DNA from: an uncultured Paracoccaceae bacterium
Lineage (GTDB): Bacteria > Pseudomonadota > Alphaproteobacteria > Rhodobacterales > Rhodobacteraceae
Assembly (NCBI GenBank): GCA_938092015.1
Contig: CALKOT010000094.1
Coordinates: forward strand, 1-59,506
DNA: 59,506 bases
Direction: 5' to 3'
A program made the position numbers and the translations under genes. Positions 25,522-33,384 of the stretch are shown piece by piece. Under the pieces are notes generated by a model that was not told the origin of the DNA, searched no databases, and was given only the letters and a program-made list of their open reading frames with translations. The stretch's first letter is position 1. Every line of letters starts with the position of its first letter.

Positions 25522-26321
25522 TCATCCGCTCCTTTTTGCCTGATCTCATGCGCTGCGCGCAGCCGTGCACGCAAAACGCGGGCAGGATCATCTTTGATCT
25601 GACGCAACAAGATCTCAGCCTCTTGTCCACTATCACGCAAGATCGTTGCTGCGCCCGTTCCATCAATCTGCGCCGTCTCAGCATCACTACCACCACGTAG
25701 AGTAGCAGTTGCACCTGTCGCAGTTTCTGTAGCATCCCGTTCAGCCGCTCGTCCGGGGCGACTTGCTTCACCCGACACTTGACTGTCGTCTTCATCCGCC
25801 GTGGCGTCGCCGACAGAACGGCGAGATCCGCCATCAGGGTCTTCTGTCGCCGTCTCACCTTCTTTGCTGATTGCGTCTGTGGCGCTATCGGTATCTGCCT
25901 GCCGGACATTGCGTTCTGCTTCGGCCAGTTGGTCGGCCAATGTCTCAGCCGCCTCAACAAGTTCGAGGTTATGGAGGGCATCTCCGTGGTCCGGCTTTAG
26001 GCGCAGCGCCGCCTGATATGCGCGCCCCGCATCTGCCCAATGGCCCAGCTTCGCAAGCGCATTACCACGATTGTAGTGCGCCGTCGCATCTTCCGCTTCT
26101 CCGAACGCCTCACCCGCACGCTGGTAGCGTCCCGCCCGATACTCCGCAGCGCCGCGCCATAGCGGATCATCAAACAACAAAGCTGCTTCATAGGCGCGAC
26201 CATCCGCCAACAACGACCGGGCCGCGTCGAACCGATCTGTGTCTGCAAGGCGCGGCAGAACAGCGGCTATCATTACGGCCAGCGCACCACCTATGCCGAT
26301 CAGTATTAGCCGGGCCGTCAT
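25518..26321 (-). CDS. TPR membrane protein of the MoxR operon (BatC/MxaK-like)
   Basis: The 267-residue protein has an N-terminal membrane helix (LILIGIGGALAVMIAAVLP) and tetratricopeptide-like repeats (AAEYRAGRYQRAGEAFGEAEDATAHYNRGNALAKLG). A long Asp/Glu/Ser/Thr-rich, probably disordered region follows. Position and architecture match BatC or MxaK. ATG 26321 overlaps the upstream stop codon (ATGA), which fixes the start over a longer in-frame alternative. Confidence 0.8.
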   Translation of the reverse strand: MTARLILIGIGGALAVMIAAVLPRLADTDRFDAARSLLADGRAYEAALLFDDPLWRGAAEYRAGRYQRAGEAFGEAEDATAHYNRGNALAKLGHWADAGRAYQAALRLKPDHGDALHNLELVEAAETLADQLAEAERNVRQADTDSATDAISKEGETATEDPDGGSRRSVGDATADEDDSQVSGEASRPGRAAERDATETATGATATLRGGSDAETAQIDGTGAATILRDSGQEAEILLRQIKDDPARVLRARLRAAHEIRQKGADE

Positions 26322-27160
26322 GATGCGCGGCGCCGAAATAGCGCGAGCCAGCACAACATCGCGATACCGATTAGCCACACCGACAGATCAAAACGTGTGC
26401 CGGGCAAAGTCGCAGCGACTTCGTCCCGTACCTGCGCCAAAAGATCGTCTGAGGCCGAAGCGCCGGCGTCACCGCCAACCACGTTCGCACCATAAACATT
26501 AGCGAAATCCTGCCAGTCCCCGTCCCCCAGAACAGCAACGGTGCGGATCGTTTCACTGCTCGCAATTGCGACAGTCGGTGGTGGCGGCAGATCTGACGTA
26601 ACGATGATCTGGCCTACCGGATATCCAGCGCGGGCCAACGTTTTTTCCGCCATGGCGATGCCAAGTTGCAGCCTGCGACCGTCGCCTGGCATCATGTCCG
26701 GTGTCAGAACGTTGAGATAGCGGTGGGTCTGCGCCGGGTCCGTCGTGAATGGCGTAATCAGATATGCGTCAGCGCCTGCGGCGATGATGGCAGTGGGCAA
26801 GTTTGGGTTTGCTTCCTCAAGTTCCCGAATAAACACTGCCTGCCGCGAGATATCGGTGGAGGCGTCCATTACGATGACTCTGCCTGCTAATCCCGTAAGA
26901 TCCAACTCTTCGCCCGTCTCACCGCCGGGGCGGGCCAATGCCAGCACAATTAATGCTGCAATGCCAAGCGTCAGAAACGGCGTATTGTTTCGGGCGGCTG
27001 CGGACTTACCCGCTAGGTAGCGCTTCAGGGGCGGCGCGACGACGGAATTCCAGGCGCCAGGCAACCGACCAGACATCGCAACGCCGCCCTTCGCCAACAG
27101 CCACGCCAGCCCTGCCAAGGGAAGGGCCAAGAGCAAGATCAAGGGTGCAGCGAAACTCAT
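26318..27160 (-). CDS. VWA-like membrane protein with a degenerate metal site (BatB/MxaL-like)
   Basis: The 280-residue protein has N-terminal membrane helices, a von Willebrand A-like domain from about residue 90, and a C-terminal membrane helix before FRRRAS. The metal-ion-dependent adhesion site, normally DxSxS, reads DASTDIS (VIVMDASTDIS), so it appears altered. It overlaps both neighbours by 4 bases. In mxa clusters the second VWA protein (MxaL) is needed for metal insertion into methanol dehydrogenase; a similar role here is inference. Confidence 0.8.
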   Translation of the reverse strand: MSFAAPLILLLALPLAGLAWLLAKGGVAMSGRLPGAWNSVVAPPLKRYLAGKSAAARNNTPFLTLGIAALIVLALARPGGETGEELDLTGLAGRVIVMDASTDISRQAVFIRELEEANPNLPTAIIAAGADAYLITPFTTDPAQTHRYLNVLTPDMMPGDGRRLQLGIAMAEKTLARAGYPVGQIIVTSDLPPPPTVAIASSETIRTVAVLGDGDWQDFANVYGANVVGGDAGASASDDLLAQVRDEVAATLPGTRFDLSVWLIGIAMLCWLALFRRRAS

Positions 27161-28089
27161 GGATTAAGATGCTCGCGCCAGCCAATCATCAACGCAGCTG
27201 CAAAGGCGACCAGCAAAGGCGCCCATCGCCAATTCTCAATTGGGGCGTCTTCCAGATTTATGGCGGACAATGGCGCTATATCGTCGATCTCACGGTACAC
27301 CGCCTCTAACAACGCCGGATTTGCCGCTGCAAAAAACCGCCCGCCGGTGGCCTCGGCGATCTCTCGCATGTGCGCCTCGCTACCAGCGTCCAGATCGCGG
27401 GCGAAGCCAATGACAAAGACCTTTAAGCCCACCTTTGCCGCCAGCTGCGCGGCGTCGCGGGCAGCAAGTGCGCCGACATTCGTTTCACCATCTGAAATCA
27501 GGATGAGAAGGCGTTCTCCCTCAGGTTCATTGCGCATCATCTGGACACTCAACCCGATAGCCTGGCCCAGATCAGTGCGCCTGCCAGGCAGTCCAATCGT
27601 CACCTCATCGAGCATATCTGTCACGGATGCGACGTCGAATGTTAGCGGAGAAATGATATAGGCCTCGGTTCCGAACCCGATCAACGAGATGCGATCCCCC
27701 CGTCGTCCTAGCATAAACTCGCCCAGAACATCTCGGATCAGTTCAATCCGCGTGACATCGCCTAAACTCATGTCCGTCTCGCCCATCGAGGCGGACAGAT
27801 CGAGCGCCACCGCAACGTCCCGCCCTGAAGGCGACAACAGAGGCGCACGTTCCTGATGCGGCCCTGCAAGCGCCAGAACCAGCGCCGCCCAGCCGACAAT
27901 TCTAAGCAGTAGGTCCGCTGGCGGACCAATGCGATCTTCCCCACGTGCGCCCGACATTTGGCGAAGGGTCGCCAGAACACTTTCCGGAACGGCAACCGCA
28001 CTTTTGGCTGGCAACACAGGACCAAAGTACCAGATCAACGCGGGCAATGGCAGCAAGGCAAATGCCCAGAGGTTCAAGAACGCGATCAT
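27157..28089 (-). CDS. VWA-domain membrane protein (BatA/MxaC-like)
   Basis: The 310-residue protein has two N-terminal membrane helices, a VWA domain with an intact MIDAS motif (ALDLSASM, then GRRTDLG and ISDGETN), and a C-terminal membrane helix. It is the BatA or MxaC counterpart, thought to work with the MoxR ATPase as a metal-dependent adaptor at the periplasmic face of the membrane. It overlaps the flanking genes by 4 bases each. Confidence 0.87.
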   Translation of the reverse strand: MIAFLNLWAFALLPLPALIWYFGPVLPAKSAVAVPESVLATLRQMSGARGEDRIGPPADLLLRIVGWAALVLALAGPHQERAPLLSPSGRDVAVALDLSASMGETDMSLGDVTRIELIRDVLGEFMLGRRGDRISLIGFGTEAYIISPLTFDVASVTDMLDEVTIGLPGRRTDLGQAIGLSVQMMRNEPEGERLLILISDGETNVGALAARDAAQLAAKVGLKVFVIGFARDLDAGSEAHMREIAEATGGRFFAAANPALLEAVYREIDDIAPLSAINLEDAPIENWRWAPLLVAFAAALMIGWREHLNP

Positions 28090-28448
28090 CTGAGGCGGCG
28101 TTCAATTTCAGCCACGAGGCTTTGGTCTGCATCCGACCCAAGCCGATTCATGGGTTGGTAGAGGTAGTCTGGCGCCGGACCCGCCTCAGAGCGACGCGCC
28201 ACTTTTTGGAACAATGCGATCAACTCGGCCAACCGTTTCACGGGGTCGGTGATCCTTGTCACTTCAACCAGTCGCTTTGCCCCTTCCCTGCGCCAGTTTG
28301 TGGCTCGTCTGTGAGACCACCAAAGGCCGGCAGCCAGCAGTACCGCGAAGGCAATCAAAGGATAAGGCGACAGTAACATGGCCGTCTCATGCACCACCTC
28401 CGGTGTGTGAATGTCCCTGAGGTCGGCGATCAGGTCGTTCGGCGTCAT
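28086..28448 (-). CDS. DUF4381-type small membrane protein of the MoxR operon
   Basis: The 120-residue protein starts at ATG 28448, overlapping the upstream stop by 4 bases. It has one membrane helix near residues 30-45 (YPLIAFAVLLAAGLWW) followed by a charged helical domain (VKRLAELIALFQKVARR). This is the usual layout of DUF4381 proteins, found between the DUF58 and VWA genes of MoxR operons. Its exact role is unknown. Confidence 0.78.
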   Translation of the reverse strand: MTPNDLIADLRDIHTPEVVHETAMLLSPYPLIAFAVLLAAGLWWSHRRATNWRREGAKRLVEVTRITDPVKRLAELIALFQKVARRSEAGPAPDYLYQPMNRLGSDADQSLVAEIERRLR

Positions 28449-29296
28449 GCGGCGGCGACCCCTCGCGGCAGGATATCCATCGCTTCGACAAGATCCCAAC
28501 CAGCTTCTATCAATTCCCGACGCCGATCTGCGTCATCATCGCTAGCCGAATTTGAGCCAACCACTGGTGTTCGACGAACGCCATCCGGGCCACGCGACGG
28601 GTAGCGACCAGGAACGACCGGCCCTGTAAGGGCGCGGTCTTCAACCAGATAAATCCGCATGCGCCTTAAGCGCGAGAGACAGCGCGCCTGTTCGGCCAGC
28701 GCGGCTGGGTGGACCGGTAAGTCGCTGATCAGGCAAATCTCATCTCCGCGCCCAAGGGCAAGAGACGCAGCGTCCAACACGTCAGACGCGTTTCCGCCAG
28801 ACACCGGTGTTTGATACGCAGCTGTAATTGCGTCCAACAGTCCAAGCAGATGCCGCCGGCCACGACGTGGAGCTATCTCATCCTTGCCGGGAATGATCAG
28901 GCCCACGGGTTCCTGCAAAGCTAGGCTTTCCCATCCCAGCCAGGCGGCAATCAAACAGGCAGATTTCGCCATAAGCCTGTCACGCGCGCCAAAGTACAGG
29001 TCTGGGCGCAGGTCCAGGACGATCATTCGCGCCCTGTGGCTTTCGGCAGCGAACCTGCGCATCTGGGTGACGCCCGTACGCAAACTGGATTTCCATTCAA
29101 TCCAGCGCACATCATCGCCAGGCGCATAGGGGGATATGCCATCAAAATCCAGGCTCTGCGCCCTGCCCTTGCCAGGTCTGACACCGCTGGGCATGCGTTG
29201 CCCGGGCGCAAAGCCACCGCGAATTTTTCGCGGTTGGATAGCGATCAGTTCACCGAGTTGCAGCTCAGTCGCCGCACGTTCAGCTTCAGACAACAT
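28445..29296 (-). CDS. DUF58 protein of the MoxR operon (MxaS-like)
   Basis: The 283-residue protein contains the DUF58 signature YAPGDDVRWIEWKSSLRTG preceded by SLDFDGISP, and a VWA-like C-terminal half (RMIVLDLRPDLYFG). DUF58 proteins accompany MoxR ATPases; in methylotrophs the equivalent is MxaS. ATG 29296 lies within the last codons of the MoxR gene (11-base overlap) and is preferred over an upstream start. Confidence 0.87.
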   Translation of the reverse strand: MLSEAERAATELQLGELIAIQPRKIRGGFAPGQRMPSGVRPGKGRAQSLDFDGISPYAPGDDVRWIEWKSSLRTGVTQMRRFAAESHRARMIVLDLRPDLYFGARDRLMAKSACLIAAWLGWESLALQEPVGLIIPGKDEIAPRRGRRHLLGLLDAITAAYQTPVSGGNASDVLDAASLALGRGDEICLISDLPVHPAALAEQARCLSRLRRMRIYLVEDRALTGPVVPGRYPSRGPDGVRRTPVVGSNSASDDDADRRRELIEAGWDLVEAMDILPRGVAAA

Positions 29297-30269
29297 CTGT
29301 CTGATCAAGCAGCGCCTGTATGATGCTATCGCGTTGGACGCCATCGGCATCAGCGCGATATGTCAGCATGATGCGATGACGCAGCACTGACATCGCCAGC
29401 TCACTTACGTCTTCAGGCAAGACATGGTCCCGGCCCATCAGCCACGCCCGCGCTTGGGCCGCTCGGGTCAGCATGATCGTGCCACGTGGGCTGGCTGGAC
29501 AAGCAAGATGCTCACCCACACCTTTCAGCGCATCGGTTCGCGCGCCAGAGATCAATCGCACCACGTAGTCGCGGATCAGATCAGACACATGTAGCGCAGC
29601 GATTTCTGTCTGCGCCTCTTTCAAATCAGCTTGCGAGATGACTTCTTTAACCGGCGCTACGGTGTCCTGCCCCTCTTCAATCGCCAGATCGAGGATGGCG
29701 CGTTCGTTGTCTGGCGTCGGATAATCGACATTCACCTGCATCAGGAATCTGTCCATCTGCGCCTGTGGCAAATCCCATGTTCCTTCATGCTCTACCGGGT
29801 TTTGTGTCGCGATGACGAAGAAGGGCCAGGCCAATTTGTGGGTCGTCTCACCGGATGTAACTTGCCGTTCTTCCATCGCTTCAAGAAGAGCAGACTGCAC
29901 TTTGGCAGGCGCGCGATTGATTTCATCAGCCAGCACGAAGTTGCCAAAAACTGGGCCACGTTGAAATTCGAAACGGTTTTCTGAAGCAAGGTATATGGAT
30001 GCGCCAATCAGATCGCTGGGCAAAAGATCGGGCGTAAACTGAATACGTTTGAAATCACCCTCAACCGCATCTGATATCAGCCGCGCCAGACGGGTTTTGG
30101 CAAGTCCCGGCGCGCCTTCCAGTAATACATGTCCACCTGCCAAAAGCGCAATTATCAGCTGTTCAATCGCGCCTTCCTGGCCAATTACACGCCCTTTCAG
30201 TCCTGTCGATAAGGCGGCGAATTTCTGACTGACGCCAGTCCCTTCGCGCGGTGCGGTGGTCGTGTCCAT
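29286..30269 (-). CDS. MoxR-family AAA ATPase
   Basis: The 327-residue ATPase has Walker A (EGAPGLAKTRL), Walker B (VLADEINRAPAKVQSALLEAMEE), the sensor FFVIATQNPVEHEGT and an arginine-rich C-terminal lid (DVSELAMSVLRHRI). MoxR ATPases act as chaperones that help mature metal or cofactor enzymes; in mxa clusters the gene is required for active methanol dehydrogenase. This is the first gene of the minus-strand operon. ATG 30269 has AGGGAAG about 10 bases upstream; a longer in-frame start at 30368 would run into the divergent promoter region. Confidence 0.93.
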   Translation of the reverse strand: MDTTTAPREGTGVSQKFAALSTGLKGRVIGQEGAIEQLIIALLAGGHVLLEGAPGLAKTRLARLISDAVEGDFKRIQFTPDLLPSDLIGASIYLASENRFEFQRGPVFGNFVLADEINRAPAKVQSALLEAMEERQVTSGETTHKLAWPFFVIATQNPVEHEGTWDLPQAQMDRFLMQVNVDYPTPDNERAILDLAIEEGQDTVAPVKEVISQADLKEAQTEIAALHVSDLIRDYVVRLISGARTDALKGVGEHLACPASPRGTIMLTRAAQARAWLMGRDHVLPEDVSELAMSVLRHRIMLTYRADADGVQRDSIIQALLDQTDVV

Positions 30270-30407
30270 GAATAAAGAACTTCCCTTCTGCGCACCCTTT
30301 TGGGGCATTCCAGCGCCCAGGATGCCGTGACCGACGCGACTGTCAACCAAGTCCCGACGTGAGGTCATGGGGTTGCCCGTACTCCGACAATCAAAGAGGC
30401 TTCGCCC
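30270..30407. promoter_or_regulatory. Divergent promoter region between the MoxR operon and the two-component system
   Basis: The MoxR operon and the histidine kinase gene start back to back across 138 bases, so both promoters should lie here. No operator or promoter boxes can be assigned from sequence alone. Confidence 0.4.
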
Positions 30408-31949
30408 ATGGAAGCAAATCGCCGGAAAATGCGCACCAGACCCAAAGGGCGAATAATAACGCAGTTGTATCTGGGTTACGCCGCAGTTGTCGTTCTTCTG
30501 GTCGTCCTGGCCGGGCTAACGTTCTACGGGCTTAGCAGATCTGACGCCGATCTGCTGCGCGCGCGGCAAAGTCTGGCGCAACTGGAAAACGCCCGCGCGA
30601 TTGAAGGCGCATTCAACCTTTATCTGTTCGAAGAACTTAGCCGGCGTCTAACCCCTGCCCCCGGCGCAGAGCCTTCTGAGGCCAGCCTTCAGCTAACTGA
30701 AGCGCTGTCAGCCTATCGCAAAACGATACAGGAAGAGGTTGCTGGCGATACCAGTGATACCGAACGCAATGAGCTGGTGCGGGCCGCCGCCCTGACAGAT
30801 TTGTTCGTCGCGATTGAAGATGAGGCGGCGTGGGAACGTTCTACCAACCAAGCGGGCAACCCGGATCGCGCGGCATTCTTTTTGAACCAGATTGCAGGGA
30901 ATCGGGACGAAGTTTTCAGCGCGGTAGTCTTTGAAATCCTGCAGGATGAACGGGCTGAAGCGCGGTCAGCTTTCAGCAGTTTGGAAGGCCTGCGCAGCAC
31001 ATTGGTTCTGACTGGCGGGCTTCTGGCAGGCGCTTTCGCAATCGTTCTGGCAGGCTTCGCCTATCTGTTTTATCGAGGATTGCTACATCCCATTCGCCGC
31101 CTCGGCGCCGCAGCTGAAGGATTTGATGAGGCCGGAGCCATCGGTCGGGCACCAGAAGATTTACCGCACGAATTTGCCCGCCTCGCGCAGCGTTTCAACC
31201 GTATGGCCGAAGTGATTGAAGGTAATCAGCAGCGCCTGAAGTCTGAGGTCGCTGCGCGCACTGCCGAACTTGAGGCTGCCAATTCATCTCTTACCCGGAT
31301 CGACAAGGCGCGCCGGGCGTTCTTCGCCTCTGTCAGCCATGAACTGCGCACCCCCGTAACGATCTTGCGGGGCGAGGCGCAGATCGGGCTAAAAGTTCCC
31401 GGCGATGAACGCGGCGCATTGGAGCGTATTGAGGCGAACAGCGGATATCTCAAACGAAGACTGGATGACCTGCTGAAACTCGCCAGATCGGATGATGGCG
31501 AACTTGACCTGAAACCCGAACCTATCAGCCTGGACGAAACCATCGCTGCAGCTGTCGCAGCGGCAGAGGCGTATGCACGTGCGAACGAAGCTGAGATTGT
31601 CTTTGACCAGGGGCCCCCAAGCATGATCACCGCAGATCAGGAAGCTGTACGAACCGCTGTTCTGGCGCTGATCGACAATGCAGTGAAATTCTCACCACCC
31701 GGCGGTGTAATCACAGTAACCTTCACCGCCACCGGGTTCAGCGTCGAAGATCAGGGACCGGGCTTTGGCGACATTTCACCGGATCAGCTATTTGAGCGTT
31801 ACGCACAATCGGGCGAGGGTCGCAATCTGGGTGGCGCAGGTTTGGGTCTGGCGATTGTGAAGTGGATTGCGGACAAGCATGGCGCAACATTGACGGCACA
31901 AGATCGCAAAACAGGCGGGGCGCGGATACAACTGGAATTTCCAACATGA
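30408..31949 (+). CDS. Sensor histidine kinase
   Basis: The 513-residue membrane kinase has a first membrane helix near residues 22-45, a helical periplasmic sensor of about 155 residues, and a second helix (about 198-222). A HAMP domain, the H-box FFASVSHELRTPVTILRGE, an N-box ALIDNAVKFSPPGG and G-boxes VEDQGPGFG and GGAGLGLAIVKWIADKHG follow. It overlaps the response regulator gene by 4 bases. Placed divergently from the MoxR operon, it likely senses a signal for the quinoprotein pathway (alcohol, PQQ or metal), comparable in position to MxbD or PedS2 systems; this is inference. Confidence 0.92.
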   Translation: MEANRRKMRTRPKGRIITQLYLGYAAVVVLLVVLAGLTFYGLSRSDADLLRARQSLAQLENARAIEGAFNLYLFEELSRRLTPAPGAEPSEASLQLTEALSAYRKTIQEEVAGDTSDTERNELVRAAALTDLFVAIEDEAAWERSTNQAGNPDRAAFFLNQIAGNRDEVFSAVVFEILQDERAEARSAFSSLEGLRSTLVLTGGLLAGAFAIVLAGFAYLFYRGLLHPIRRLGAAAEGFDEAGAIGRAPEDLPHEFARLAQRFNRMAEVIEGNQQRLKSEVAARTAELEAANSSLTRIDKARRAFFASVSHELRTPVTILRGEAQIGLKVPGDERGALERIEANSGYLKRRLDDLLKLARSDDGELDLKPEPISLDETIAAAVAAAEAYARANEAEIVFDQGPPSMITADQEAVRTAVLALIDNAVKFSPPGGVITVTFTATGFSVEDQGPGFGDISPDQLFERYAQSGEGRNLGGAGLGLAIVKWIADKHGATLTAQDRKTGGARIQLEFPT

Positions 31950-32611
31950 CAAAGACTGCGCTTAACCTCCTCCTCGTCGAAGATGACGTTGGCATTGGTC
32001 GGATGCTTGAACGAGGCCTGACCGGCGCAGGCTATTCCGTCGATTGGGTTCGCGATCTGGCAGCGGCGGTTAGTGCAGCGCGTGAGCATACCCATCATCT
32101 GGTTGTGCTTGACCGGATGCTACCTGACGGCGACGGGGCTGATTTCTGTGCGGCTCTGCGAAAATTCGGTCATCCAGCTGCGGTCTGCATGCTGACCGCG
32201 CGTGAGACGCTGGATGACAAGTTGAAGGGCTTTGACGCTGGCGCTGACGACTACATGACCAAGCCATTTGAGTTTGATGAACTGCTTGCCCGTCTTGCCG
32301 TCCTTGGTCGCCGCGCGTCACTGCAAAAGCCGGAACTGACCATCGATGAAGACAATCGAACCCTGGTGCTGGGCGCTTCGCGGGAAAAGCTGACGAAACG
32401 CGAATGGCCGCTGATGGAACACCTTCTGGCCCATGAAGGCCAGACGGTTTCCCGCGAGGACCTGATTGGCGATGCATGGGGCCTTGCTGGCGATGTGACC
32501 GATAATAGTGTTGATGTTTATATCGGTTACCTCAGAAAAAAGTTGGCGACGATAGGGGCGCCTGTGCGGATTGAAACCGTTCGGGGTGAAGGGTTCAAAC
32601 TGGTGCGATAA
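31946..32611 (+). CDS. OmpR-type response regulator
   Basis: The 221-residue regulator has a receiver domain with the phosphoacceptor Asp in VVLDRMLPDGDG, Thr in MLTARE and Lys in DDYMTKPFE. A winged-helix domain follows (SVDVYIGYLRKKL, ETVRGEGFKLVR). ATG 31946 overlaps the kinase stop codon (ATGA) and is preferred over the longer in-frame start at 31862. It probably controls genes of the alcohol oxidation locus. Confidence 0.93.
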   Translation: MTKTALNLLLVEDDVGIGRMLERGLTGAGYSVDWVRDLAAAVSAAREHTHHLVVLDRMLPDGDGADFCAALRKFGHPAAVCMLTARETLDDKLKGFDAGADDYMTKPFEFDELLARLAVLGRRASLQKPELTIDEDNRTLVLGASREKLTKREWPLMEHLLAHEGQTVSREDLIGDAWGLAGDVTDNSVDVYIGYLRKKLATIGAPVRIETVRGEGFKLVR

Positions 32612-32826
32612 GGCCGGGCGCCCAAAACCTTTCACATGTGAAAGTAGATCTAAGTGTCTGTTTTATATGGCTCGGCGGTTTGATCGCCACAATTCGTTCT
32701 CGTTATGACCTCTCACACCTAATCCCATCGCAGCGTTTCCCTTTCAATCAGCTGTTGGTGTACGAACACTTTACATGAATCTCATCAGGGGTTGCATCCA
32801 TCCCATGTGAGACACATGTGTTTCAT
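32612..32826. promoter_or_regulatory. Spacer with three palindromes ahead of the broken TetR gene
   Basis: Three dyads lie here: CTTTCACATGTGAAAG (32630-32645, perfect 16 bp), CATGTG-AGA-CACATG (32804-32818), and TGTTTCATATGAAACA (32819-32834, perfect 16 bp) which runs into the TetR start codon. The last two sit where an autoregulatory TetR-type operator would be expected. The first lies just after the response regulator gene. Confidence 0.5.
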
Positions 32827-33384
32827 ATGAAACAAGAAAGACTCACCACTTAAGACGCAATTATCGAAGCCGCCTTCGATGTCTTCAGCCGGGATCCGTC
32901 AGCTTCCCTTAGCGAGGTCGCCACGAAGGCAGGGGTTGGCCGCGCCACATTGCACCGCCATTTCACTGGCCGAGACGACCTGATTATCGCGCTGACCAGA
33001 ATCGCGATGGATGAACTGGACACAGCCGTTCAGGGGGCGGTTAAGGATACGCCAAGCTGGACCGCAGCATTGGAACGCTCGCTTCATGCTGTTGTCCCGC
33101 TGGCCAACAGAAGCTGGTTTCTGTCGCAAGAACGCGCCGACCAGAACCCCGAAATAGCCGCCGCGCTGGCGGCCGAACGCGCTGAACTGACCGAAGCCAT
33201 TGATCAGGCGCGTAAGGAAGGGGCCTTCGCCCCGGACGCGCCCACACCGTGGATTGCAGCTGCTTATGACAGCCTGATCTACGCCGCCTGGGAAACCGTT
33301 CGTAGAGGCGAGTTAACGTCAAAACAGGCCGCAGACCTCGCCTGGCGCACCCTGACCCAAGGCCTGACTGGAGGCACACAATGA
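32827..33384 (+). pseudogene. TetR-family regulator gene with an ochre codon at position 9
   Basis: From ATG 32827 the frame reads MKQERLTT, then TAA (32851-32853), then continues in the same frame for 177 codons. The continuation has a typical TetR helix-turn-helix (AAFDVFSRDPSASLSEVATKAGVGRATLHRHF) and a C-terminal ligand domain. A start after the stop codon (TTG 32950) would cut the helix-turn-helix. The interrupted site fits a Gln codon, one base from TAA. Its end overlaps the sterol desaturase gene by 4 bases (ATGA). Confidence 0.78.
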
